DNA of 64,000 bases, taken from PALSA-505 sp963702235. Lineage in GTDB: Bacteria; Actinomycetota; Actinomycetes; Streptosporangiales; Streptosporangiaceae. The notes under the pieces were generated by a model. That model was not told the origin of the DNA. It searched no databases and was given only the letters and a program-made list of their open reading frames with translations. The stretch covers positions 78,222-142,221 of the forward strand of contig CAVPBZ010000005.1 of NCBI GenBank assembly GCA_963702235.1, in the 5' to 3' direction. Shown in pieces: positions 43,749 to 50,639 of the stretch (positions within the stretch are counted from its first letter, which is position 1; every line of letters begins with the position of its first letter). The translations under genes were made by a program, and so were the position numbers.

Positions 43749-44099
43749 GTGGATACCGCCACAGCGCGCCAGCGCCTCGAGGAGATCCGTGACGACCTCG
43801 ACAGGTCCATCGCGGTGCTGCAAGGGGAGAACCACGCGAGCAACGGAGACGCCGGCTATCCGCAGGATGCCGCGGACGCCGGCGCCAACCTGTCCGAGGC
43901 CGACCGCAGCGAGGCGATTCTCGAGGCCGCACGGGAGCAGCGCGGCCTGGTGCTGGAGGCGCTGCACCGGCTGGACAGCGGCGGCTACGGGACCTGCGTG
44001 GACTGCGGGGATCACGTTCCGGACGGCCGGCTCGAGGCGCGGCCGGAAGCGGCCCGGTGCGTCCGCTGCCAGGGCAAGCGCGACCGGGCGCGGCACTGA
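43749..44099 (+). CDS. DksA/TraR-type C4 zinc-finger protein
   Basis: A 116-residue protein with GTG start at 43749 after GGAGG. A coiled-coil N-terminal half (ATARQRLEEIRDDLDRSIAV) is followed by the zinc knuckles CVDCG and CVRCQ (residues about 82-105). Related actinobacterial proteins are general stress or RNA-polymerase-secondary-channel factors. The acidic coiled-coil tip typical of true DksA is not obvious. Confidence 0.85.
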   Translation: MDTATARQRLEEIRDDLDRSIAVLQGENHASNGDAGYPQDAADAGANLSEADRSEAILEAAREQRGLVLEALHRLDSGGYGTCVDCGDHVPDGRLEARPEAARCVRCQGKRDRARH

Positions 44100-44107
44100 C
44101 GGCTGAT

Positions 44108-44224
44108 CGTCAGGCTGGCTCGCTCGTCACGCTGGCTCGCTCGTCACGCTGGCTCGCTCGTCACGCTGGCTCGCTCGTCAGGCTGGCTCGCTCGTCACGC
44201 TGGCTCGCTCGTCAGGCCGGCTTG
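44108..44224. repeat. Seven tandem 17-bp repeats overlapping a stop codon
   Basis: Unit CGTCACGCTGGCTCGCT or CGTCAGGCTGGCTCGCT repeats about seven times. The last, partial copy contains the stop codon of the minus-strand methyltransferase gene. The spacing is fixed with no unique spacers, so it is not CRISPR. Confidence 0.85.
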
Positions 44225-44970
44225 CGGGCCATGACGACGAGCTGGATGCCGACGGACTCATCGGCCTCTGCGGTCAGCTCAGCCTGGACCAGCCGCCCCA
44301 TCGCCCTGGGGTCCCGGTGCAGCACGCGGGTAACCATGGACGGAGACAGCACGGTCCGCGGCCGGATCACGCCGGGTTTCAGGCCCGCCTCCGCGCAGAG
44401 ATCCCGCAGGTGCTGATCGCCGTAGCAGCGGGTGAACGTGCCGTCCGGCCACGGGATGAGCAGGACCTCCGCGCTGGGCAGGTCGGTCAGCTCGGCCCAG
44501 TGGCGCTGCTCGGCCAGGATCGCCATGCCCAGCACCAGCGAGTCCACGCTGGCCAGCAGCCGTCCGCCAGGCCTGAGCACCCGGGCGATCTCGGCGGCCA
44601 GGTACTCCGCCGCGACGTACCGGGACAGCGTGCGATCGTCGGCGATCACCCCGTCCGCGCAGCCGTCGGCGAGGAAGCGCAGGCTTCCCGGGTCGGCGCT
44701 GACCGTCACGACGCCTCGTCCCGGGCCGAGCGGCGAGCGGGTACCAGCCGGCGGCGCCCCCGCCTCCACCCGCAGCACGTTGTGTCCTGCCCTGGCCGCC
44801 TGCGCGGCGCACCGCCCGTGCGGGCCGGAGATGTCCACGAGGAACTGCGGGTCCAGCGGCAGCCACGCGGCGAGCTGAGCGGTCGCGACGGCCCGGTGGA
44901 ACCGCCAGTACTCCGCCAGCGAAGCGTCCCCGGCTACGGCGAGAGGGCTAGCCGGAGCTGCCACCGTCAC
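44212..44970 (-). CDS. Class I SAM-dependent methyltransferase-like protein
   Basis: A 252-residue protein. The glycine-rich motif I is atypical (FLVDISGPHGRCAAQAARAG), with motif II-like VVTVSADPGSLRFLADGCAD, and a post-motif LLASVDSLVLG. The order fits the class I SAM-binding fold with EIARVLRPGGRLLAS as the clear motif. The substrate is unknown. Confidence 0.75.
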   Translation of the reverse strand: MTVAAPASPLAVAGDASLAEYWRFHRAVATAQLAAWLPLDPQFLVDISGPHGRCAAQAARAGHNVLRVEAGAPPAGTRSPLGPGRGVVTVSADPGSLRFLADGCADGVIADDRTLSRYVAAEYLAAEIARVLRPGGRLLASVDSLVLGMAILAEQRHWAELTDLPSAEVLLIPWPDGTFTRCYGDQHLRDLCAEAGLKPGVIRPRTVLSPSMVTRVLHRDPRAMGRLVQAELTAEADESVGIQLVVMARKPA

Positions 44971-45099
44971 CCCTGTCCGTTACGGATGAGTCTCTGGCCG
45001 CAGGGTCGGATGGCGCGCCGCGCGGCCAGGCACCGGCGCGCGCCCCCCAGGAACTGGTGCACGCACATCCCCCGATGACAGCCTTCCCCGCCGCGGGTC

Positions 45100-45127
45100 C
45101 TTCATTCGCCTGCGCGCAGGAATGAAG
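45100..45127. repeat. Inverted repeat over the SigR promoter -35
   Basis: CTTCATTC (45100-45107) is complementary to GAATGAAG (45120-45127), and the right arm includes the -35 GGAAT. It could be a regulatory site or coincidental. Confidence 0.35.
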
Positions 45128-45144
45128 GCGCCGATGGCGACGTT
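45119..45144 (+). promoter_or_regulatory. SigR-type autoregulated promoter (GGAAT-N18-GTT)
   Basis: GGAAT (45119-45123), exactly 18 bases, then GTT (45142-45144) matches the SigR/SigH consensus of actinomycetes. Transcription would start near 45150, only a few bases before the ATG at 45154. Confidence 0.75.
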
Positions 45145-45153
45145 TCACCAATC

Positions 45154-45936
45154 ATGCTTGCAGTCGGCTCCAGGCCGCCAGAAACCTCCCAGGCAGCGCC
45201 TCGCTTCAAGTCCGCGCGCCCCGAGGATGTATCCTCCCGCCCATATGCTCTCGACAAATCTGATGTCGGCAAGTGGCGGCCAGCGACAGCGGTCCGTGAG
45301 GGGGTGAGTCCGGTCCCGGAGACTCTCACCGAGCGGAGCCAGCGCTTCGAGCAGGACGTCCTGCCCTTCCTCGATCAGCTGTACTCCGCCGCCATGCGGA
45401 TGACACGCAACCCCTCGGACGCGCAGGACCTGGTGCAGGAGACGTTCGCCAAGGCGTACGCGTCCTTCCACCAGTTCCAGCCGGGCACGAACCTGAAGGC
45501 ATGGCTGTTCAGGATCCTGACCAACACGTTCATCAATACGTACCGCAAGCGGCAGCGCGAGCCGCAGCGAGCCGGCACCGAGGACATCGAGGACTGGCAG
45601 CTGGCCCGGGCGGCCGAGCACACGTCCTCGGGCCTGAAGTCGGCCGAGAGCGAGGCGCTGGAGCGGCTGCCTGACTCCGACGTCAAGAGCGCGCTGCAGT
45701 CCCTGCCCGAGGAATTCAGGATCGCCGTCTACTTGGCCGACGTGGAGGGCTTCGCCTACCGCGAGATCGCGGACATCATGGGCACGCCCATCGGAACGGT
45801 CATGTCACGGCTGCACCGCGGCCGCCGGCAGCTGCGCGAACTCCTCCAGGACTATGCGGAGGAGCGGGGGCTGGTCAGGTCTCAGTCCGGGGCGTCTTCC
45901 TCCTCGGCGGGTGAGCCAGAGGAGGACGACGGATGA
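45154..45936 (+). CDS. sigR: ECF sigma factor SigR (thiol-oxidative stress), long and short start
   Basis: From the GTG at 45304 the protein is 210 residues, the usual SigR length: region 2 (LYSAAMRMTRNPSDAQDLVQ, ETFAKAYASFHQFQPGTNLK) and region 4 (EFRIAVYLADVEGFAYREIA, IGTVMSRLHRGRRQLRELLQ). An in-frame ATG at 45154 adds 50 residues and starts just after the SigR-type promoter. In Streptomyces coelicolor a longer, unstable isoform SigR-prime arises the same way; the extension here supports that by analogy. The stop overlaps rsrA by ATGA. Confidence 0.93.
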   Translation: MLAVGSRPPETSQAAPRFKSARPEDVSSRPYALDKSDVGKWRPATAVREGVSPVPETLTERSQRFEQDVLPFLDQLYSAAMRMTRNPSDAQDLVQETFAKAYASFHQFQPGTNLKAWLFRILTNTFINTYRKRQREPQRAGTEDIEDWQLARAAEHTSSGLKSAESEALERLPDSDVKSALQSLPEEFRIAVYLADVEGFAYREIADIMGTPIGTVMSRLHRGRRQLRELLQDYAEERGLVRSQSGASSSSAGEPEEDDG

Positions 45937-46217
45937 GCTGCGGGAAGCCGCACGAGACCCCGTGCAGCGAGGTACTCGCGCGCGTGTACAGCTACCTCGA
46001 CGGCGAGCTCGACGGCGTCGACTGCGCCCAGGTCCGTCAGCACCTGGATGAGTGCGGCCCGTGCCTGCGCGAGTACGGGCTCGAGGAAGTCGTCAAGAAG
46101 CTCGTGCACAAGCACTGCGGCCGCGACCTGGTGCCGGGCGACCTGCGGTCCCGGGTGCTGACCCGGATACAGCAGGTGCGCGTGGAGCTTGAGGTCACCG
46201 AGTTTCGGACGGACTGA
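45933..46217 (+). CDS. rsrA: Zinc anti-sigma factor RsrA (mycothiol system)
   Basis: A 94-residue ZAS-family anti-sigma factor. Cys3, Cys11, Cys31, His37, Cys41, Cys44 and Cys62 are in the positions known from Streptomyces RsrA; His37-xxx-Cys41-xx-Cys44 with Cys11 forms the redox zinc site (VRQHLDECGPCLREYG). Oxidation expels zinc and frees SigR. The start codon overlaps the sigR stop. Confidence 0.95.
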   Translation: MSCGKPHETPCSEVLARVYSYLDGELDGVDCAQVRQHLDECGPCLREYGLEEVVKKLVHKHCGRDLVPGDLRSRVLTRIQQVRVELEVTEFRTD

Positions 46218-46287
46218 ACCTACTCTTCGCTACCGCCCGTTAGCGGACTGTGGATCCGGCGCGCTGAGCCGATGGGATCATCATCCG

Positions 46288-47238
46288 ATGCGGCTTCTCA
46301 TCACCGGCGCGGCCGGGTTCATCGGATCGCATCTCGTTGACCGGCTGGTCCGGGACGGCCACCAGGTGGCCGGGGTGGATGATCTGTCGTCCGGCAGGCA
46401 CGAGAACGTCGCCGGCGCCGTCCGTGCCGGCGCGGCCTTCCACCGGATGGACGTGACCGCGCCTGAGCTCGTCGAGCTCGCCGTCGGCTGGCGGCCGGAG
46501 GTGGTGTGCCACCTGGCGGCCCAGATCAGCGTCCGGGCGAGCGTCGAGGACCCGGTGGCCGACGCCCTGGTGAACGTGCTCGGCACGGTCAACGTGCTCG
46601 AGGCGGCGCGGGCCGCGGGCGCCCGCAAGGTGGTCTTCACGTCGTCGGCCGCGGTCTACGGCATCCCGGTGGCCATGCCGGTCCCGGCCGAGGCCGGGCT
46701 GGCGCCCCGCTCGCCCTATGCGGCGGCCAAGGTCTGCGGCGAGGTCTATCTCGGCGCTTACCGGGTGCTGCACGGGCTCGACTTCACCACGCTGGCCCTG
46801 TCCAACGTGTACGGCCCGCGGCAGCGGCCGGACGGGGAGGCAGGCGTGGTCGCGATTTTCGCCAGCGCGCTGCTGCGCGGCTCCGCCACGCACGTCTACG
46901 GTGACGGCAAGCAGGCGCGCGATTACGTATATGTCGGGGATGTCGTTGATGCCTGCGTGCTGGCCTGCGACAGCCGGGCCAGCGGTGCGCGGCTCAACGT
47001 CGGCACCGGGATCCGCACCACGGACCTGGAGCTGCATGCGGCGATAGCGGCCGCGGCCGGGAGCCGGGCCGTGCCCGGCCACGCGCCGCCCCGGCCCGGT
47101 GACCTGCCGGAAATGGCTCTCGACCCGGGGCTCACGGAGGACCTGCTCGGCTGGACGCCGTCGACGAGCCTGCCGGACGGCGTGGCCGCCACGCTCGACT
47201 GGCTGAGGCTGGCCGGTCGGACCCCCGGCGAGCTGTGA
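46288..47238 (+). CDS. NAD-dependent epimerase/dehydratase (UDP-glucose epimerase-like)
   Basis: The ATG at 46288 gives 316 residues. The Rossmann motif MRLLITGAAGFIGSHLVDRL, the catalytic Ser region FTSSAAVYGIP and SPYAAAKVCGE with Tyr-xxx-Lys are those of an extended SDR sugar epimerase. ALSNVYGPRQRPDGEAGVVA is typical of UDP-glucose 4-epimerase relatives. The exact sugar nucleotide is not determined. Confidence 0.88.
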   Translation: MRLLITGAAGFIGSHLVDRLVRDGHQVAGVDDLSSGRHENVAGAVRAGAAFHRMDVTAPELVELAVGWRPEVVCHLAAQISVRASVEDPVADALVNVLGTVNVLEAARAAGARKVVFTSSAAVYGIPVAMPVPAEAGLAPRSPYAAAKVCGEVYLGAYRVLHGLDFTTLALSNVYGPRQRPDGEAGVVAIFASALLRGSATHVYGDGKQARDYVYVGDVVDACVLACDSRASGARLNVGTGIRTTDLELHAAIAAAAGSRAVPGHAPPRPGDLPEMALDPGLTEDLLGWTPSTSLPDGVAATLDWLRLAGRTPGEL

Positions 47239-47380
47239 TCACTATGTGTATGTCTTGAGTCACGATTTGCGCACGATGCCGATTGGGCCTGCGCTATCGG
47301 CGCAGTCCGGGTTACCCTATGTGCCAGGCCGCAACCGTGCCAGGCTGACGCCTGCGCAAGTTGGTTCAGGAGGTGGCCGC

Positions 47381-47476
47381 ATGCGAGTGCTCGACGCGTT
47401 CTCCTCAGAGCAAGGCGCTCCTGGGATGGACGGGAGTACTGTCGTGCCGCGTTCCAGGGGAACTAGCTGGGGATGA
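47381..47476 (+). CDS. Possible 31-residue small protein
   Basis: A perfect GGAGG-type ribosome-binding site (GGAGGTGGCCGC) precedes the ATG at 47381, opening MRVLDAFSSEQGAPGMDGST, then VVPRSRGTSWG. It is Ser/Gly-rich with no recognised family and could be a leader peptide for the HD-GYP gene 46 bases downstream. Only the ribosome-binding site supports it. Confidence 0.35.
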   Translation: MRVLDAFSSEQGAPGMDGSTVVPRSRGTSWG

Positions 47477-47522
47477 TCCCGTAGGGTCCTGACGTCGGTT
47501 CGGACTGACTCAAGGGGGGTCG

Positions 47523-48869
47523 TTGCGGAGGCTCTCGTGGAGCGCACGCCTTTACATAGCCGCGGTTGTCGTTGCGGCCGCCGTGCAGATTGCCCGCGGA
47601 CCATTCGACGGCGTCAGCTGGTTCAAGCTGGGCGTGCTTGCGCTCCTGTACCTGGTCTGTGATTCCGCTCCCACCCCGCTGATGCCACGGCGGGCCGCAT
47701 GGTCGCCGAATACATCCGCCACGCTCGCCTCTGTGGTGCTGCTCGGCCCCGCGGGCGCCGCGATCATCGGCGCCGTCTCGGCACTGAGCGTGCGCCGGGG
47801 GCTGCTCACGGTCCAGCGGGTGTTCAACGGCGGGATGTTCGCGCTCAGCGCTTCCGCGGCCGGCTGGACGTTCGTGGCCCTGCACGGCCGGGTCGGCGTC
47901 CCGGACAGGACGTCCTTTCCGGCGATCATCGGCCCGTTCGCTGCCGCTGCCGCAGTGCACGTGATCGTCAATCACGGTCTTCTGGCCGGGGTGCTCTGGC
48001 TGACTCCCAGCGGGGAGGGCACGGGGCGGAGAACCAAGATAGGCCCTGACCTGCTGCCCCTGATGCTGTCTGACCTCGGCTACGCCGCGTTCGGGTTGCT
48101 GATCGCGGCGCTGTGGAGCGTCGTGGGACCGTTCGCCGCCGTTCTGGTCGTCATCCCCCTTTTCGTCGCGCGCTGGGCGATCGGCCAGTATGCGGCGCAG
48201 CAGCAGGCCTACGAGGCCACCATGGCGGCGCTGTGCAAGGCGGTCGAGACCAAGGACTTCTACACCAGGGGCCACAGCGAGCGCGTGTCCAAGGGGTCGT
48301 CCATGCTCGCGCGCGAGATCGGCATGCGCCCCGACCGGCTGGAAGCGATCACCTACGCCGGCATGCTGCACGACGTGGGCAAGCTCGGCGTGCCCACGAA
48401 GGTGCTGCAGAAGACCGGGTCGCTGTCGGAGGAGGAGTACGCGGCGATCCAGTTGCATCCGATGCGCGGGCTGGAAATCGTCCGGGAGATCGGCTTCCTG
48501 GACGAGGCGCTGGCCGGGATCATGCACCATCACGAGCGGATCGACGGCCGCGGCTACCCGCTGGGGCTGGCCGGCGACGAGATCCCCGAGTTCGCCCGCG
48601 TGATCGCGGTGGCCGATGCGTTCGACTCGATGACCTCCACCCGCTCGTACCGGGGTGCGCGGCGGATCGACGAGGCCGTCGCGGAGCTGCGCAAGTGGTC
48701 CGGCACCCAGTTCGACCCGGCGCTGGTAGATGCGTTCGTGACGGCACTGCAGCGGGACGGCTGGGAACGGCCTGCGCCCGTCGATCCGCCGTCCGGGCGC
48801 ACCGACGCGATCACCGCCCAGGATCACGACGACCCGACCGCGCCGCTACGGATTGTCGAGAGCCGCTGA
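47523..48869 (+). CDS. Membrane HD-GYP domain protein
   Basis: A 448-residue protein with a TTG start. About seven hydrophobic segments (residues 8-210) are followed by a complete HD-GYP domain: AVETKDFYTRGHSERVSKGS, MLHDVGKLGVP, then MHHHERIDGRGYPLGLAGDE and VADAFDSMTSTRSY. Intact HD-GYP domains hydrolyse cyclic dinucleotides, so this could degrade cyclic di-GMP or bind it. It overlaps no gene but sits 8 bases before the second HD gene. Confidence 0.88.
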   Translation: MRRLSWSARLYIAAVVVAAAVQIARGPFDGVSWFKLGVLALLYLVCDSAPTPLMPRRAAWSPNTSATLASVVLLGPAGAAIIGAVSALSVRRGLLTVQRVFNGGMFALSASAAGWTFVALHGRVGVPDRTSFPAIIGPFAAAAAVHVIVNHGLLAGVLWLTPSGEGTGRRTKIGPDLLPLMLSDLGYAAFGLLIAALWSVVGPFAAVLVVIPLFVARWAIGQYAAQQQAYEATMAALCKAVETKDFYTRGHSERVSKGSSMLAREIGMRPDRLEAITYAGMLHDVGKLGVPTKVLQKTGSLSEEEYAAIQLHPMRGLEIVREIGFLDEALAGIMHHHERIDGRGYPLGLAGDEIPEFARVIAVADAFDSMTSTRSYRGARRIDEAVAELRKWSGTQFDPALVDAFVTALQRDGWERPAPVDPPSGRTDAITAQDHDDPTAPLRIVESR

Positions 48870-48877
48870 GCCGCCCC

Positions 48878-50161
48878 GTGACCGCCCAGCAACCCGGGCC
48901 CCGCGGCACCACCTCGTGGCCGGCCATGGACTCGGGTCAGATGCTGCTGATCGCGGCGGCCGGGCTGCTTGCCGTGGCCGCCATCGCCCAGACGGCCGCC
49001 ACAAGCATCGTGCAGGTCGGGGACGCCGTAGCGTTCGGATCCCTCGTTGCCCTGGGCGAGCTGCTGCGGATCACGCTGCCCGGTAACCGGGAGTCGGCGC
49101 CCATCGCCGCCGGTGGCGCGCTCGGCTACGCGCTGCTGCTGGACATCGGGAACCGGCCGGCCCTCCAGTCGGCGCTGCAGGTGATCATGATCACCGCCGG
49201 CGGCATGATCGTCGGTGCGCTGCCGCATCTGGCTGCCGGCCGCCCGGCGAAGCTGGCCGGGATGGCCTCGCGGCTGATCGCGGTGGCCTGCGTCGCGTTC
49301 GTCTTCCGGCCGCTCGCGCCGACCGCGCTGATCCAGCGTCACTGGTGGCTCGCGCTCCCGGTGATGACCCTGCTCGTCGTGCTCGCCTGGTTCGTGGACG
49401 CGGTTCTCGGCGCCCTGATCAGGGCCGAAGAGCTGCGCGCGAGGTTCAGCGTGGCGCTGTGGGACGAGCTGCGGGTGCAGTTGCCGCTCGGCACCGCGGT
49501 GGGAGCGTCGGCGCTGCTGATCGCGTTCTCGTGTGAGGTGATGGGTCTGGCCGCGGTGTGGGTGTTCACCGGGCCGCTGCTGGTCTCGCAGGTCGCGTTC
49601 CGCCGGTACGTGGGGATCCGTACCACCTACCTGGAGACGGTGCGGGCGCTGTCGAGGATGACCGAGGTCGGCGGCTACGTCGAGGGCGGCCACTCGCGCC
49701 GGGTAAGCAGGCTCGCGCTGGCGATCGGGCGCGAGCTCGGGATGAGCGAGAACGACCTGGAGGAACTCGAGTACGCGGCGCTCATGCACGACATCGGCCA
49801 GCTCTCGCTGCGGGATCCGATCCCGGGCGGCGCGACCGTGCTGGTCTCCCCGGACGACCAGCGGCGCATCGCCGAGCTCGGCGCCGCCGTGATCCGCCAG
49901 GCCGGCGTCCTCGATCAGGTCGCGGATATCGTGAGACAGCAGAGTGAGCCCGCGCGAGGCCAGGAGCCCGGCCCGCCGGTGGCCAGCCGGATCATCCGGG
50001 CGGCCAACGCATTCGACGATCTGGTCGGCAGTTCGGCCGACCGGGACCGGGCGTCAGCTGCCCTCGAGCGGCTGCGGCTCGATACGGCATCCGAGTACGA
50101 TCCGGGAGTCATCGAGGCGCTCAGCAAGGTCGTCGGCAGGCGTGCCCTCAGCCGGGCATGA
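48878..50161 (+). CDS. Membrane protein with degenerate HD-GYP domain
   Basis: The GTG at 48878 gives 427 residues. The layout matches the previous gene: seven or eight membrane segments, then GGYVEGGHSRRVSRLALAIG and LMHDIGQLSLRDPIPGGATV. The HD pair is kept, but the expected HHE...GYP block is replaced by ADIVRQQSEPARGQEP, so the GYP motif is lost. It is likely a non-catalytic partner or a receptor version. Its stop overlaps the next ATG. Confidence 0.82.
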   Translation: MTAQQPGPRGTTSWPAMDSGQMLLIAAAGLLAVAAIAQTAATSIVQVGDAVAFGSLVALGELLRITLPGNRESAPIAAGGALGYALLLDIGNRPALQSALQVIMITAGGMIVGALPHLAAGRPAKLAGMASRLIAVACVAFVFRPLAPTALIQRHWWLALPVMTLLVVLAWFVDAVLGALIRAEELRARFSVALWDELRVQLPLGTAVGASALLIAFSCEVMGLAAVWVFTGPLLVSQVAFRRYVGIRTTYLETVRALSRMTEVGGYVEGGHSRRVSRLALAIGRELGMSENDLEELEYAALMHDIGQLSLRDPIPGGATVLVSPDDQRRIAELGAAVIRQAGVLDQVADIVRQQSEPARGQEPGPPVASRIIRAANAFDDLVGSSADRDRASAALERLRLDTASEYDPGVIEALSKVVGRRALSRA

Positions 50162-50175
50162 GGAAGGGAGACGCG

Positions 50176-50388
50176 GTGGCCGAAGTCCGCGCGGAGATGG
50201 TCGCGAACGTGTGGCAGGTCGTCACCAGCGAGGGGGCCGAGATCGAAGACGGTGACACGCTCGTCATCCTCGAATCGATGAAGATGGAGATCCCGGTCGT
50301 AGCGGAGACGAGCGGCAAGGTGACGAAGCTGGCGGTGGCCGAGGGCGACGTCGTCCAGGAGGGCGACCTGATCGCCGTCATCGGCTGA
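50176..50388 (+). CDS. Biotin/lipoyl-attachment protein (TB7.3/Rv3221c type)
   Basis: The GTG at 50176 follows GGAAGGGAG; an ATG at 50158 overlapping the previous stop is less likely. The 70 residues read VAEVRAEMVANVWQVVTSEG and hold the biotinylation site ESMKMEIPV (Lys). The near match to mycobacterial biotinylated protein TB7.3 is clear and in mycobacteria this gene lies near sigH, whiB1 and pdtaS, as here. Its carboxylase partner is unknown. Confidence 0.92.
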   Translation: MAEVRAEMVANVWQVVTSEGAEIEDGDTLVILESMKMEIPVVAETSGKVTKLAVAEGDVVQEGDLIAVIG

Positions 50389-50442
50389 GGTCTTCCGGCT
50401 GGCCGCTGTCGCGGGCGGTCGCCGCCTCGGGCTGGCCGTCGG

Positions 50443-50637
50443 TTACTGGCTGACGTCCTCGGTCTGGCCGTGCCGGGAGCACCGGGCGGTCCAGCGGTCC
50501 GGGGTGATCTTGACGATCATCCGGCGGCCGCATCTCGTGCAGTAGCGCGGCGGATCAAGAACGCCCGCGGCCGCGCACGGCTGGTGGTCCCGCGAGTCCG
50601 CGCGCTGGCCGCAGTGCGCGCAGTAGGCAGGAGCCAC
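50443..50637 (-). CDS. BsaP-like small zinc-ribbon protein (biotin synthase auxiliary)
   Basis: The GTG at 50637 lies two bases after the TPP-enzyme stop. The 64 residues read VAPAYCAHCGQRADSRDHQP, then PPRYCTRCGRRMIVKITPDR, WTARCSRHG; the two CxxC knuckles and the WTARCSRHG end fit the small protein that accompanies actinobacterial biotin synthase (BsaP, mycobacterial Rv1590 type). The bioB gene is 4 kb away, so assignment rests on sequence only. Confidence 0.65.
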   Translation of the reverse strand: MAPAYCAHCGQRADSRDHQPCAAAGVLDPPRYCTRCGRRMIVKITPDRWTARCSRHGQTEDVSQ

Positions 50638-50639
50638 GC

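Noticed and set aside
44108..44224. Possible CRISPR array (regular 17-bp repeats)
   Set aside because: There are no spacers, the units are shorter than CRISPR repeats and no cas gene is nearby.
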